This document shows positions 1 through 5,711 of a stretch of DNA of 5,711 bases, piece by piece. Both the position numbers and the translations under genes were made by a program. Source of the stretch: Bacillota bacterium (GTDB taxonomy: Bacteria > Bacillota > Clostridia > Christensenellales > CAG-138); assembly GCA_016288175.1 (NCBI GenBank), contig JAEEYN010000110.1:1-5711 (forward strand), written 5' to 3'. The first letter of the stretch is position 1. Each line of letters starts with the position of its first letter. Below the pieces are notes generated by a model. That model was not told the origin of the DNA and made no database searches. It saw nothing but the letters and a program-made list of their open reading frames with translations.

Positions 1-1286
1 TCGAGAGCGTCCAGCGCCTCGTCGAGGGTGGTGGGCAGGCTGTCGATCTTCTTCTTTTCCTCCTCGGGAAGATCGAAGAGGTTGAAGTCATAGGGACCCC
101 AGCCGCATACGGAAGGATCGATCTCATTCATAACGCCGTCGAGACCCGCCATAAGGATCGCCGCGTAGGCGTAGTAGGGGTTGCAGGTCGCATCGGGGTT
201 CCTGAGCTCGAAACGCTTCGCCATCGGGCTCTTCGCGTAGGCGGGGATGCGGATGACGGCGCTGCGGTTCGCGGTCGCGTAGCCGATCGTCACGGGCGCT
301 TCAAAGCCGGGAACGAGGCGCTTGAAGCTGTTCGTGGAGGGGTTGGTGATGCCGCAGAGGGACTTCGCATGCTTGAGAAGACCGCCCATGAAGTTATGGG
401 CGAGCTTGGAAAGCTGCGCATAGCCGTTCTCGTCGTAGAAGAGGGGCTTGCCGTCCTTGGTGAGGAGCATATGCACGTGCATGCCGTTGCCCGCTTCGCC
501 GAAGAGGGGCGTGGGCATGAAGGTCGCGGTGCAGCCCGCCTGCATAGCGGCGTTGCGGATGATATGCTTGGTGACCATCGTGTTGTCCGCCATGGAAACG
601 ATGTCGCCAAGCTCGACTTCGATCTCGAGCTGACCGGGGCCGCCGACCTCGTGGTGATGGTACTTGACCTTAACGCCCCAATCCTCCATCAGCAGGCACA
701 TCTGGCTGCGCAGATCGTAGTAGCGATCCTGCGGAACTTCCATGTGGTAGCCGCCGTGATGACGGTTGGAGAAGCCGTCGCCGGTATTCTCGGTGTTCCA
801 TTCGGCCTCGTCGGTGTCGATCTCGCAGGTCACGCGCTCGGGGCGGGTGATGAAGCGGACGTCGTCGAACACGTTGAACTCGAACTCGGGCCCGATGATC
901 ATGTTGTCGGCAATGCCGGTCTCCTTCATGTATTCAACAGCGCGCTTTACGACGTTGCGCGGATACTGATCGAAAGGACGGTTCTCGGGGCGGGCGATGA
1001 TCATCGCGTCGCCGCTCATGGTGAGGGTCGGGACCTCCGCAAAGGGATCGACAGCGGCGGTAGTGAGATCCGGAATAAAGACCATGTCGCTGTTCTCGAC
1101 CGGCGCGTAGCCGTAGTTGGAGCCGTCGAAGCCGATGCCGTATTTCATCGTATCCTCGTTGAAACGCTCGGCGGGGATGGTGATGTGGCGCCAGCGGCCA
1201 TCGATATCGGTCATTTTGAAATCGACCATTTCGATATCGTTGTCGTTGATGAATTCCTTAGCCTGTTCAATGGTTGTGAAGAGCAT
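1..1286 (-). CDS. glnA: Glutamine synthetase type I (GlnA), C-terminal end cut by the window edge
   Basis: Catalyses ATP-dependent condensation of ammonium and glutamate to glutamine in the cytoplasm, the main ammonium-assimilation step; the family forms dodecamers. The frame is open for 428 codons to the left edge, and family length (about 440-445 residues) suggests only about 15 are missing. Visible landmarks: FDGS with Asp54 (the neighbour-subunit loop), EFEF with metal-binding Glu134 and Glu136, HHE with Glu213 and Glu221, GNGMHVH with His270, NSFKRLVPGFEAP with Arg323 and flap Glu329, NRSAVIRIP with Arg341 and Arg346, and FELR with Glu360 and Arg362. All the catalytic positions known from the E. 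coli and Bacillus enzymes are present. Phe404 (NLFDL) stands where E. coli has the adenylylated Tyr397, and the length lacks room for the GSI-beta insertion. The start at 1286 is set by AGGAGG six bases upstream (1293-1298). Codon use is strongly biased, as expected for a highly expressed gene. The identification is very secure; control by adenylylation is unlikely. Confidence 0.97.
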   Translation of the reverse strand, partial: MLFTTIEQAKEFINDNDIEMVDFKMTDIDGRWRHITIPAERFNEDTMKYGIGFDGSNYGYAPVENSDMVFIPDLTTAAVDPFAEVPTLTMSGDAMIIARPENRPFDQYPRNVVKRAVEYMKETGIADNMIIGPEFEFNVFDDVRFITRPERVTCEIDTDEAEWNTENTGDGFSNRHHGGYHMEVPQDRYYDLRSQMCLLMEDWGVKVKYHHHEVGGPGQLEIEVELGDIVSMADNTMVTKHIIRNAAMQAGCTATFMPTPLFGEAGNGMHVHMLLTKDGKPLFYDENGYAQLSKLAHNFMGGLLKHAKSLCGITNPSTNSFKRLVPGFEAPVTIGYATANRSAVIRIPAYAKSPMAKRFELRNPDATCNPYYAYAAILMAGLDGVMNEIDPSVCGWGPYDFNLFDLPEEEKKKIDSLPTTLDEALDAL

Positions 1287-1292
1287 GAGCTG

Positions 1293-1298
1293 CCTCCT
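1293..1298 (-). promoter_or_regulatory. Ribosome binding site of glnA
   Basis: A full AGGAGG on the minus strand lies six bases before the ATG at 1286. It fixes the start of glnA and leaves no need for an upstream start. Confidence 0.88.
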
Positions 1299-1354
1299 GA
1301 TACTGGATAGTATTTGTTGATTTTCCGGCATAACCGCTGTAAACCGACAGATAC

Positions 1355-1383
1355 ATTTTTGCATATTATTACAAGGAAGTCAA
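1355..1383 (-). promoter_or_regulatory. Candidate glnA promoter
   Basis: On the minus strand TTGACT (1378-1383) is followed after 17 bases by AAAAAT (1355-1360), which matches the -10 consensus at four of six positions. An AT-rich stretch (about 1385-1430) lies just upstream and could act as an UP element. Transcription would begin near 1348, giving a leader of about 60 bases. The -35 is good but the -10 is poor, and the TAATAT at 1364-1369 is badly spaced, so the exact promoter is uncertain. A promoter somewhere in 1300-1430 is likely, because the upstream gene ends in a terminator. Confidence 0.35.
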
Positions 1384-1431
1384 GCGAAAACTGATATATA
1401 TTTAATTTGCGGTTTTAAGAAAAAACGTATC

Positions 1432-1464
1432 AAAAACCCGACCGGCGCAGGATGCCGATGCGGG
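1432..1464 (-). terminator. Rho-independent terminator after the lipoprotein gene
   Basis: Read on the minus strand, CCCG-(C bulge)-AT-CGGC pairs with GCCG-GT-CGGG around a seven-base loop (1447-1453). The stem is about ten pairs including one G-U and is followed immediately by TTTTT (1432-1436). It lies about 55 bases past the lipoprotein stop codon and before the glnA promoter region, so it should separate the two units. Confidence 0.7.
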
Positions 1465-1518
1465 CTGCCGGAACATAAAGATAGAGGCGGTTTGCCAAAG
1501 TATCCGCTATTCGCTCCG

Positions 1519-2820
1519 TCAGAACTCGGAAGTACACGACAGCATAAGCGTCGGCCTGAGACCGCCCTCCGTTATCTCATATCGGGCGAGATAATAAGCC
1601 GTTTCAATACCACCGCCTTCTGCAGACGACAGATAAGGGATGCTGAAGGGAACTATTATCGCGTTTCCGTCCCGGATCGTGGTCATGATCGAACAGGCCT
1701 TGATCTCACCCGGTGTTTCGGCTAAGAAATCAGTCGGGAGCTGGCCTTTAAAGAGGGTATTCCCCTCAAAATCTCGTATCCAGACTTTAGAATCGAACCA
1801 CTCACCGCGAACGGATTCATAATTGCAGATGATGCCGTCGCTGATATGGCAGCCGTTGAACTCGCCGTTTTCGTCCAGCCTGTTCAGATACGCTTCAAGA
1901 GCTCCGCCGCGGACACGGTAGAGCTTCTGCTCCTGATCGTCGGTCAGCAGCGGAACGAGCACCATATCCTCATTCTCATTGATCCACATGCTCTGAACAG
2001 CGGACGGGATCTCATACGTGGAAAAAAGCTCCGCTGCGGCCTCCGTTTTCGAATCCCACCGCATTACCTTGAAAAGGTCTTTTCCATCATGATCCTGATA
2101 GGAATAAGCCATATAAACGCGGTTCCCGACGAAGCGGATCATGGCTGAATCCGCATAAAAAATCTGACATACGAATTCGTCATACAGTACGGTCTCAAAA
2201 TGTCCGTCATTGAGATCCGCGCATATTACCGCCATACTGTACTGCGGTTCTCCGGCGCTCACGGTCTGATTGACACAGAGCCCATAGAGCTTCCCGCGAT
2301 GCACTTCATATTCCTTGACAGCAAATTCACTCGGCGGATCGACCTTCCATACCAATTCTCTTCCGGTGCTGTCGGGATCCATCCGGTACAGTGCGTTTGC
2401 TGCGTCCGAGCCGGAATAATAGCCGACCCAATAAAGCTGCCCGTTGTAATACGAAAGCGCTCTTACTGCACTGAACACGCATCCATTGCATTCATCGTTA
2501 TAAACGTGGTCCCGGTGCATGCACTCAGGTTTTGAGCAAAGCACGCCGCTTTCGCCGGTTTCTTTCACGTAATAGCGAAGCAGTTCCGATTGCACCACCG
2601 GCTTCCAAACGAACACCCCGTCAATCTCTGCCAAGAACAAATATTGGGTGGCAAACCTGTTGTCGAAATCGGTTTGGGGGTCAAAAGAGTTTCCCGGAGC
2701 CGATCCATCCGGCACAGCAGATTCATCCGGCTTCTGCGGGTTCTTAGCATTCGCGCAGCCGAATTGAAGAATAATGAAAGAAAGAATCAGAAAAGTTGAG
2801 ATAAAGCTCTTGAAACGCAT
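1519..2820 (-). CDS. Secreted lipoprotein of unknown function with a Cys/His cluster, probable beta-propeller
   Basis: Encodes 433 residues. Residues 1-20 form a signal sequence (Arg2, Lys4, then a hydrophobic stretch), followed by Gly21-Cys22, so the product is probably lipid-anchored outside the membrane. The lipobox is imperfect (Leu-Gln-Phe-Gly-Cys, with Gln at -3); ANA at 23-25 could instead be a signal peptidase I site. Residues about 26-55 are a Pro/Ser/Asp-rich linker. Next comes a Cys/His cluster: Cys95, Cys100, His102, Cys111 and Cys114, in the order C-x4-C-x-H-x8-C-x2-C, with His105 nearby. The rest is rich in short strand-turn units such as YYNGQLYWVGYY, HRGKLYGL and VGNRVYMAYSY, which resemble beta-propeller blades; no catalytic motif is recognised. 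From memory, Clostridial surface proteins with an LCxKPxCxH segment look similar, but no substrate is known to me. The start at 2820 is preferred over the in-frame ATG at 2880 because GGAGG (2825-2829) precedes it and the signal peptide begins there. It has its own promoter and terminator, and looks more AT-rich than its neighbours. Confidence 0.85.
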   Translation of the reverse strand: MRFKSFISTFLILSFIILQFGCANAKNPQKPDESAVPDGSAPGNSFDPQTDFDNRFATQYLFLAEIDGVFVWKPVVQSELLRYYVKETGESGVLCSKPECMHRDHVYNDECNGCVFSAVRALSYYNGQLYWVGYYSGSDAANALYRMDPDSTGRELVWKVDPPSEFAVKEYEVHRGKLYGLCVNQTVSAGEPQYSMAVICADLNDGHFETVLYDEFVCQIFYADSAMIRFVGNRVYMAYSYQDHDGKDLFKVMRWDSKTEAAAELFSTYEIPSAVQSMWINENEDMVLVPLLTDDQEQKLYRVRGGALEAYLNRLDENGEFNGCHISDGIICNYESVRGEWFDSKVWIRDFEGNTLFKGQLPTDFLAETPGEIKACSIMTTIRDGNAIIVPFSIPYLSSAEGGGIETAYYLARYEITEGGLRPTLMLSCTSEF

Positions 2821-2824
2821 ATTG

Positions 2825-2829
2825 CCTCC
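2825..2829 (-). promoter_or_regulatory. Ribosome binding site that sets the lipoprotein start
   Basis: GGAGG on the minus strand lies four bases before the ATG at 2820, close but usable. The alternative in-frame ATG at 2880 has no purine-rich site before it and would add 20 polar and aromatic residues ahead of the signal peptide. Confidence 0.8.
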
Positions 2830-2843
2830 GCTCTTACCGGACA

Positions 2844-2901
2844 TCACCGGCTTCGAGAATATGAAAGAATCAAAATACATATATCAGCTTTGATCCGGTG
2901 A
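2844..2901 (-). promoter_or_regulatory. Foldable leader of the lipoprotein mRNA
   Basis: In the predicted 5' leader, TCACCGG (complement of 2895-2901) can pair perfectly with CCGGTGA (complement of 2844-2850). Directly next to the first arm, ATCAAA (2889-2894) can pair with TTTGAT (2869-2874). Together they give a 7 bp plus 6 bp stem interrupted by an 18-base bulge, ending about 15 bases before the ribosome binding site. I recognise no known riboswitch or T-box here. It may only be a stabilising 5' structure, or chance. Confidence 0.3.
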
Positions 2902-2924
2902 AATGGTTTGATTGCTCATTACTT

Positions 2925-2953
2925 ACTATAGCATATAAAATCATTTTTGTAAA
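2925..2953 (-). promoter_or_regulatory. Sigma-A type promoter of the lipoprotein gene
   Basis: On the minus strand TTTACA (2948-2953) and TATAGT (2925-2930) are separated by exactly 17 bases; each hexamer matches the consensus at five of six positions. The region is clearly AT-rich against its surroundings. Transcription would begin near 2918, giving a leader of about 98 bases. It sits between the aquaporin terminator and the lipoprotein, so the lipoprotein is probably transcribed on its own. Confidence 0.75.
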
Positions 2954-2985
2954 CCGATTTAAGGATCCGGGAAGACCGGACGCAG

Positions 2986-3014
2986 AAAAAGAAAGGACTC
3001 CTTGCGGAGTCCTT
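2986..3014 (-). terminator. Rho-independent terminator after the aquaporin gene
   Basis: A perfect nine-pair inverted repeat, AAGGACTCC/GGAGTCCTT (2993-3001 and 3006-3014), closes on a GCAA tetraloop of the GNRA type when read on the minus strand. The U-rich tail TCTTTTT (down to 2986) follows at once. It starts 20 bases past the aquaporin stop codon. The opposite strand has no T tract, so termination should act mainly on minus-strand transcripts. Confidence 0.9.
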
Positions 3015-3033
3015 GAAAAAGCCTTTGAAGGGA

Positions 3034-3747
3034 TCAGGCTTCCTTCTTACCTTCGAGCCACTTGTAGATGATGGCTGCGATCGCGGCGCCGACGAAGGGA
3101 CCGACGATGAAGACCCAGAGGGAACCCATGGGAGCGGCGTTGCCGCGGATCATGGCAATGAGGGCGGGACCAAAGCTCCTCGCGGGGTTGACGGAGGTGC
3201 CGGTGAGGCCGATGCCGAAGATATGGACGAAGGTCAGCGTGAGGCCGATAATAAGGCCGCCGAAGGAGCCGTGGTTATGCTTCTTGGAAGTGACGCCGAG
3301 GATCGTGAAGACGAAGATCGCGGTGAGGATGATCTCAACGAGCAGACCTGCGATAACGTTGTTGTTGACGCCGGCAAGGCCGTTGGTGCCGAGGCCGAGA
3401 GTGCCGGTCATGTCCTTAACGTGGCCGAAGTGGAAAACAGCGGAGAGCGCCGCGGAACCGGCAATCGCGCCGATGCACTGGGAGATCACGTAGCCGATGA
3501 ATTCTTTGAAGGACATGCCGCCGTTGATCAGAACGCCGAGGGAGACCGCGGGGTTGATATGGCAGCCGGAGATGTTGCCGACGCAGTATGCCATCGCAAC
3601 GATGGTGAGACCGAACGCGAGAGCGGTGAGCAGATAGCCGGAGCCGGCAGCTGCATCGCAGCCGACGAGCATCGCTGTGCCGCAGCCCATGAATACAAGC
3701 ACTGCGGTGCCGATGAATTCGGCAAAGTACTTTTTGAATGAGTTCAT
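3034..3747 (-). CDS. aqpZ: Aquaporin Z-type water channel (MIP family)
   Basis: A tetrameric inner-membrane channel for passive water movement, expected to help in osmotic adjustment. The 237-residue product has typical MIP length and six hydrophobic membrane segments. Both pore signatures are intact: SGCHINPAV (NPA at 65-67) and TSVNPARS (NPA at 187-189). Aligned by eye to E. coli AqpZ, the selectivity-filter residues are Phe45, His175, Thr184 and Arg190, matching Phe43, His174, Thr183 and Arg189. This set marks a water-selective pore rather than a glycerol facilitator (GlpF has Trp, Gly, Phe, Arg). No glycerol kinase or other glycerol gene lies nearby. The start at 3747 is chosen because GAGGAGG ends six bases before it; the in-frame ATG at 3762 overlaps that site and cannot use it. 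The gene has its own near-consensus promoter and a strong terminator. Family assignment is certain; specificity is inferred from residues, and some such channels also pass small solutes. Confidence 0.95.
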   Translation of the reverse strand: MNSFKKYFAEFIGTAVLVFMGCGTAMLVGCDAAAGSGYLLTALAFGLTIVAMAYCVGNISGCHINPAVSLGVLINGGMSFKEFIGYVISQCIGAIAGSAALSAVFHFGHVKDMTGTLGLGTNGLAGVNNNVIAGLLVEIILTAIFVFTILGVTSKKHNHGSFGGLIIGLTLTFVHIFGIGLTGTSVNPARSFGPALIAMIRGNAAPMGSLWVFIVGPFVGAAIAAIIYKWLEGKKEA

Positions 3748-3753
3748 ATGAAA

Positions 3754-3760
3754 CCTCCTC
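3754..3760 (-). promoter_or_regulatory. Ribosome binding site that sets the aquaporin start
   Basis: GAGGAGG on the minus strand lies six bases before the ATG at 3747. An ATG at 3762 overlaps the same purine run and reads in frame (MRRFH before the chosen Met), but has no site of its own, so the shorter protein is preferred. Confidence 0.88.
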
Positions 3761-3766
3761 ATTTTT

Positions 3767-3788
3767 CCGGGCGGCGCCGAAAGCCCGG
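3767..3788 (-). other. Small GC hairpin in the aquaporin leader
   Basis: CCGGGC and GCCCGG (3783-3788 and 3767-3772) form a six-pair all-GC stem with a ten-base loop on the minus strand. It lies between the predicted transcription start near 3800 and the ribosome binding site, ending about six bases before the latter. It could protect the 5' end of the mRNA or tune translation. It is not a terminator, because CCGGAAAAAT, not a U tract, follows it. Confidence 0.35.
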
Positions 3789-3806
3789 TTTCGCCCTATT
3801 GTTAAA

Positions 3807-3835
3807 ATTATATCATATCGACGGACCGATTTCAA
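3807..3835 (-). promoter_or_regulatory. Strong sigma-A type promoter of the aquaporin gene
   Basis: On the minus strand TTGAAA (3830-3835) and a perfect TATAAT (3807-3812) are 17 bases apart, and TGA before the -10 forms the extended TGnTATAAT element. Transcription should begin near 3800, giving a leader of about 53 bases. This is the best promoter in the window and implies strong basal expression of the aquaporin. Confidence 0.85.
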
Positions 3836-3855
3836 CCGGAATTTGGCAGAATTGT

Positions 3856-3876
3856 AACAAAACCTGCCGCCGGTTT
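3856..3876 (-). terminator. Weak terminator candidate after the S9 peptidase gene
   Basis: Just past the peptidase stop, on the minus strand, AAACC pairs with GGTTT around a seven-base loop and runs into TTTTGTT. The stem has only five pairs and shares its last Ts with the tail, so it is weak. Some peptidase transcripts may read through into the aquaporin gene, which begins 132 bases on. Confidence 0.3.
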
Positions 3877-3879
3877 CGC

Positions 3880-5711
3880 TCAGCCGCGGTGGCTGTCGAA
3901 CCAGCCGACGATCTCGTTCAGCCTCTTCAGCCTGTGCGTCGGCTTGCCGCTGCGGGAAAGCTCGTGATTCTCGCCACGGAAGCAGACCATCTTCGCCTCA
4001 ACGCCGTGGGCGATCAGGGATGCGAACATCTGGTAGCCCTGGTCGATCGGGCAGCGGTAATCCTCGAAGGAATGAATAAACAGCGTCGGCGTCTTAGCGC
4101 GGTCGGCATATTTCATTGGGCTGCGCTCCCAAAGCTTTTCGGGGGAGAACCAGGGATCCGAAGCGTTCTGGTCGGGAACGAAATCCACGCCGATATCCGA
4201 AACGCCGTAGAAGGAGAACCAGTTACTGATCGAGCGCTGGGAAGCGACGGCGCGGAAACGGTCGGTGTGGCCGACGATCCAGTTGGTCATGAACCCGCCG
4301 TAGGAACCGCCGGTCTCGAAAAGGTTGTCCTTATCCATATCGGGATATGCTTCGAGCGCGGCGTCCGCGAAGGCCATGAGGTCGTCGTAATCCACAGTTC
4401 CGTATTTTCCGAGGATGTTCATGAAATCGCCCCTGCCGTCCGAACCGGTCGGGTTGCAGAAGATCACGAAATAGCCCTTGCCTGCCCAAAGCTGCATTTC
4501 GTGGTAGAAAATGCTTCCGTAGACCGTTTTCGGCCCTCCGTGGATATCGAAAACGACGGGGTATTTTTTCCCGGGTTCATAGCCGAGGGGCTTGATTACG
4601 AAACCGTGGATCAGGACGCCGTTCCGCGTGAAATTCAGCTTCTCGGGCGTGCCGACGTATTTTCCGCGCAGCGCCGCGTCATTGAAGCGCGTCAGACGCT
4701 TTCCCTTGCCGTCGTAGAGCTCCTGCGGACGGTCGCCGCGGAAGGCCGAAACGAGGATATTGCCGTTCGCGATATCGAAATCGTCAATGGAGCCGTTCCA
4801 GTCGGTCAGCGCGGTGATACTGCCGTTCTCGAGCTTGAAAAGCTCCGCCGCGTCGAAGCGGGTGGAGATGAAATACAGCGTGTCGCCGACGGCCTTGACG
4901 TCGCGGCAGCCGCCGTAGCGCACGTCGCTGCCGACGGACGAACCGATCGCCTCGCCGTGCTTTGCGATGAGCTTCGGTTCCTTTTCGCCGTAGCCGAGCG
5001 CGTAGAAATCAGCGTCGGTGTTGAGACCGTTATGCCCGTCGGAAATGAAAAGATAAACGAAGCTGTCCGCGGGTTCCGCGCCGTGGATATCGAAATCCTT
5101 GCGGCTCTCGAGCAGCTTTTCCTCCGACCATTCGCCGACGGCCATGCGGCAGAGCGTGCCGGACGCAATGAGGGGGAGCAGCGGCCGCACGGGATGATTC
5201 ATATAGTAGACGTATTTCTTATCCGGCGAAAGCTTCGCCCCGCGGATGCCGCAGTTCGGATCGGTCAGTCGGCGGAGCTTTTTGCTCTTCGCGCTGTAAA
5301 GATAGAGCGAAGAATAAGCGCCTTTTGTATAGGTCGAGCCGTTCCACCACCACGGCACCTGGCGGATCTCCTCGAAATCCCTGTTTTCGGCAACGTACTT
5401 TTGATAGGCAGCAAGGTACTTTTTGTTGCCCTCGTGGAGCTTTTCGAAACCGGGGAGCGTCGCGCCGCAAAGCAGCAGATCCCCGCCGGGCAGGGGGATG
5501 ATCTCGCTCACGGGGATGGGGAAGGTGTACGCGAGCTCCGCCTCGCCGCCGCTCAGCGAAATGCGGTAAAAACGGCTCGTCGGATCGGGCTTCTTCTCGT
5601 CCTTCTCACCATCCTCGCGCATGCCGGGAAAGAGCAGGGTCTCATCATCGAGGAATTGGAAGCGCCGTTCCTTTCCGCCGCCGGTGAGCTTCTTCGCTTT
5701 GCCGTCCTTCA
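3880..5711 (-). CDS. S9-family prolyl oligopeptidase-type serine peptidase, N-terminal end cut by the window edge
   Basis: Hydrolyses peptides, probably as a cytoplasmic dipeptidyl- or acylaminoacyl-peptidase-like enzyme; exact specificity cannot be read here. The frame stays open to the right edge, giving 609 residues. The ATG at 5622 is probably internal, since the 29 codons before it read like family sequence (KLTGGGKERRFQFLDDETLLFPG). Family length of about 650-660 suggests roughly 45 residues are missing, so a signal peptide cannot be excluded. Residues about 1-355 form the beta-propeller gating domain, with blade-like pieces such as KLSPDKKYVYY and NGSTYTKGAYSSLYLY. The C-terminal alpha/beta hydrolase domain has HGGP (390-393, oxyanion-hole region), the nucleophile elbow GGSYGG with Ser469, Asp550 in FEDYRCP, and His582 in GENHELSR, a complete catalytic triad. 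The order and spacing are classic for peptidase S9 (Peptidase_S9 domain). A weak terminator and the aquaporin promoter follow, so linkage to the next gene looks incidental. Confidence 0.95.
   Translation of the reverse strand, partial: KDGKAKKLTGGGKERRFQFLDDETLLFPGMREDGEKDEKKPDPTSRFYRISLSGGEAELAYTFPIPVSEIIPLPGGDLLLCGATLPGFEKLHEGNKKYLAAYQKYVAENRDFEEIRQVPWWWNGSTYTKGAYSSLYLYSAKSKKLRRLTDPNCGIRGAKLSPDKKYVYYMNHPVRPLLPLIASGTLCRMAVGEWSEEKLLESRKDFDIHGAEPADSFVYLFISDGHNGLNTDADFYALGYGEKEPKLIAKHGEAIGSSVGSDVRYGGCRDVKAVGDTLYFISTRFDAAELFKLENGSITALTDWNGSIDDFDIANGNILVSAFRGDRPQELYDGKGKRLTRFNDAALRGKYVGTPEKLNFTRNGVLIHGFVIKPLGYEPGKKYPVVFDIHGGPKTVYGSIFYHEMQLWAGKGYFVIFCNPTGSDGRGDFMNILGKYGTVDYDDLMAFADAALEAYPDMDKDNLFETGGSYGGFMTNWIVGHTDRFRAVASQRSISNWFSFYGVSDIGVDFVPDQNASDPWFSPEKLWERSPMKYADRAKTPTLFIHSFEDYRCPIDQGYQMFASLIAHGVEAKMVCFRGENHELSRSGKPTHRLKRLNEIVGWFDSHRG

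Noticed and set aside
369..1310. 313-codon plus-strand open frame
   Set aside because: It lies entirely opposite glnA, whose active-site motifs are all intact. The frame is a by-product of the strong codon bias; the product has no recognisable domain and the start has no ribosome binding site.
1338..2957. Ten-base repeat TGTAAACCGA at 1338-1347 and 2948-2957, both in promoter regions
   Set aside because: A shared ten-mer is expected several times by chance in a window this long, and the two copies sit at different positions relative to the predicted promoters.
2966..2980. Short hairpin TCCGG-GAAGA-CCGGA upstream of the lipoprotein promoter
   Set aside because: Only five pairs, with no U tract; not a second terminator, and too small to claim as an operator.
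3013..3741. 242-codon plus-strand open frame opposite the aquaporin
   Set aside because: The antisense of the aquaporin gives an Asp/Glu/Gly/Ala-rich sequence without hydrophobic core segments, typical of a mirror frame. It even begins inside the terminator.
3747..3880. Peptidase-aquaporin operon
   Set aside because: They are co-directional and 132 bases apart, but the aquaporin has its own near-consensus promoter and there is no functional link.
4806..5470. Other minus-strand frames of 83 and 120 codons inside the peptidase
   Set aside because: They overlap the intact propeller domain of the S9 peptidase in another frame and give low-complexity Arg/Ser-rich products.

Overview
The window looks like chromosomal DNA from a Gram-positive anaerobe, most likely a moderately GC-rich member of the Clostridia (Bacillota). 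The evidence is strong AGGAGG-type ribosome binding sites, AT-rich sigma-A-like promoters in an otherwise GC-rich sequence, a short glutamine synthetase without an adenylylation tyrosine, and a Cys-rich secreted lipoprotein of a kind I associate with Clostridia. The taxon is inferred; no rRNA or other marker is present.

All four genes lie on the minus strand and are transcribed from the right edge to the left edge. In transcription order they are: an S9-family prolyl oligopeptidase-type serine peptidase cut at its N-terminus by the right edge (3880-5711); a complete AqpZ-type aquaporin (3034-3747); a complete secreted lipoprotein of unknown function with a Cys/His cluster (1519-2820); and a type I glutamine synthetase, glnA, cut near its C-terminus by the left edge (1-1286). 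Both edge genes run off the window with open frames.

The gaps hold regulatory sequence. The aquaporin has a near-consensus promoter (TTGAAA-N17-TATAAT with an extended TG) and a strong terminator. The lipoprotein has its own promoter (TTTACA-N17-TATAGT), a leader able to fold, and a terminator. glnA has a weaker promoter candidate with an overlapping short palindrome. The genes therefore look like separate transcription units in tandem, not an operon, and I see no shared pathway: peptide degradation, water transport, a surface protein of unknown role, and ammonium assimilation.

I found no RNA gene, mobile element, CRISPR array or integration scar, and no convincing undescribed multi-gene system. 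The most open question is the lipoprotein with its conserved-looking Cys/His cluster. The long plus-strand open frames opposite glnA and the aquaporin are by-products of biased codon use. No intergenic gap reaches 300 bases.
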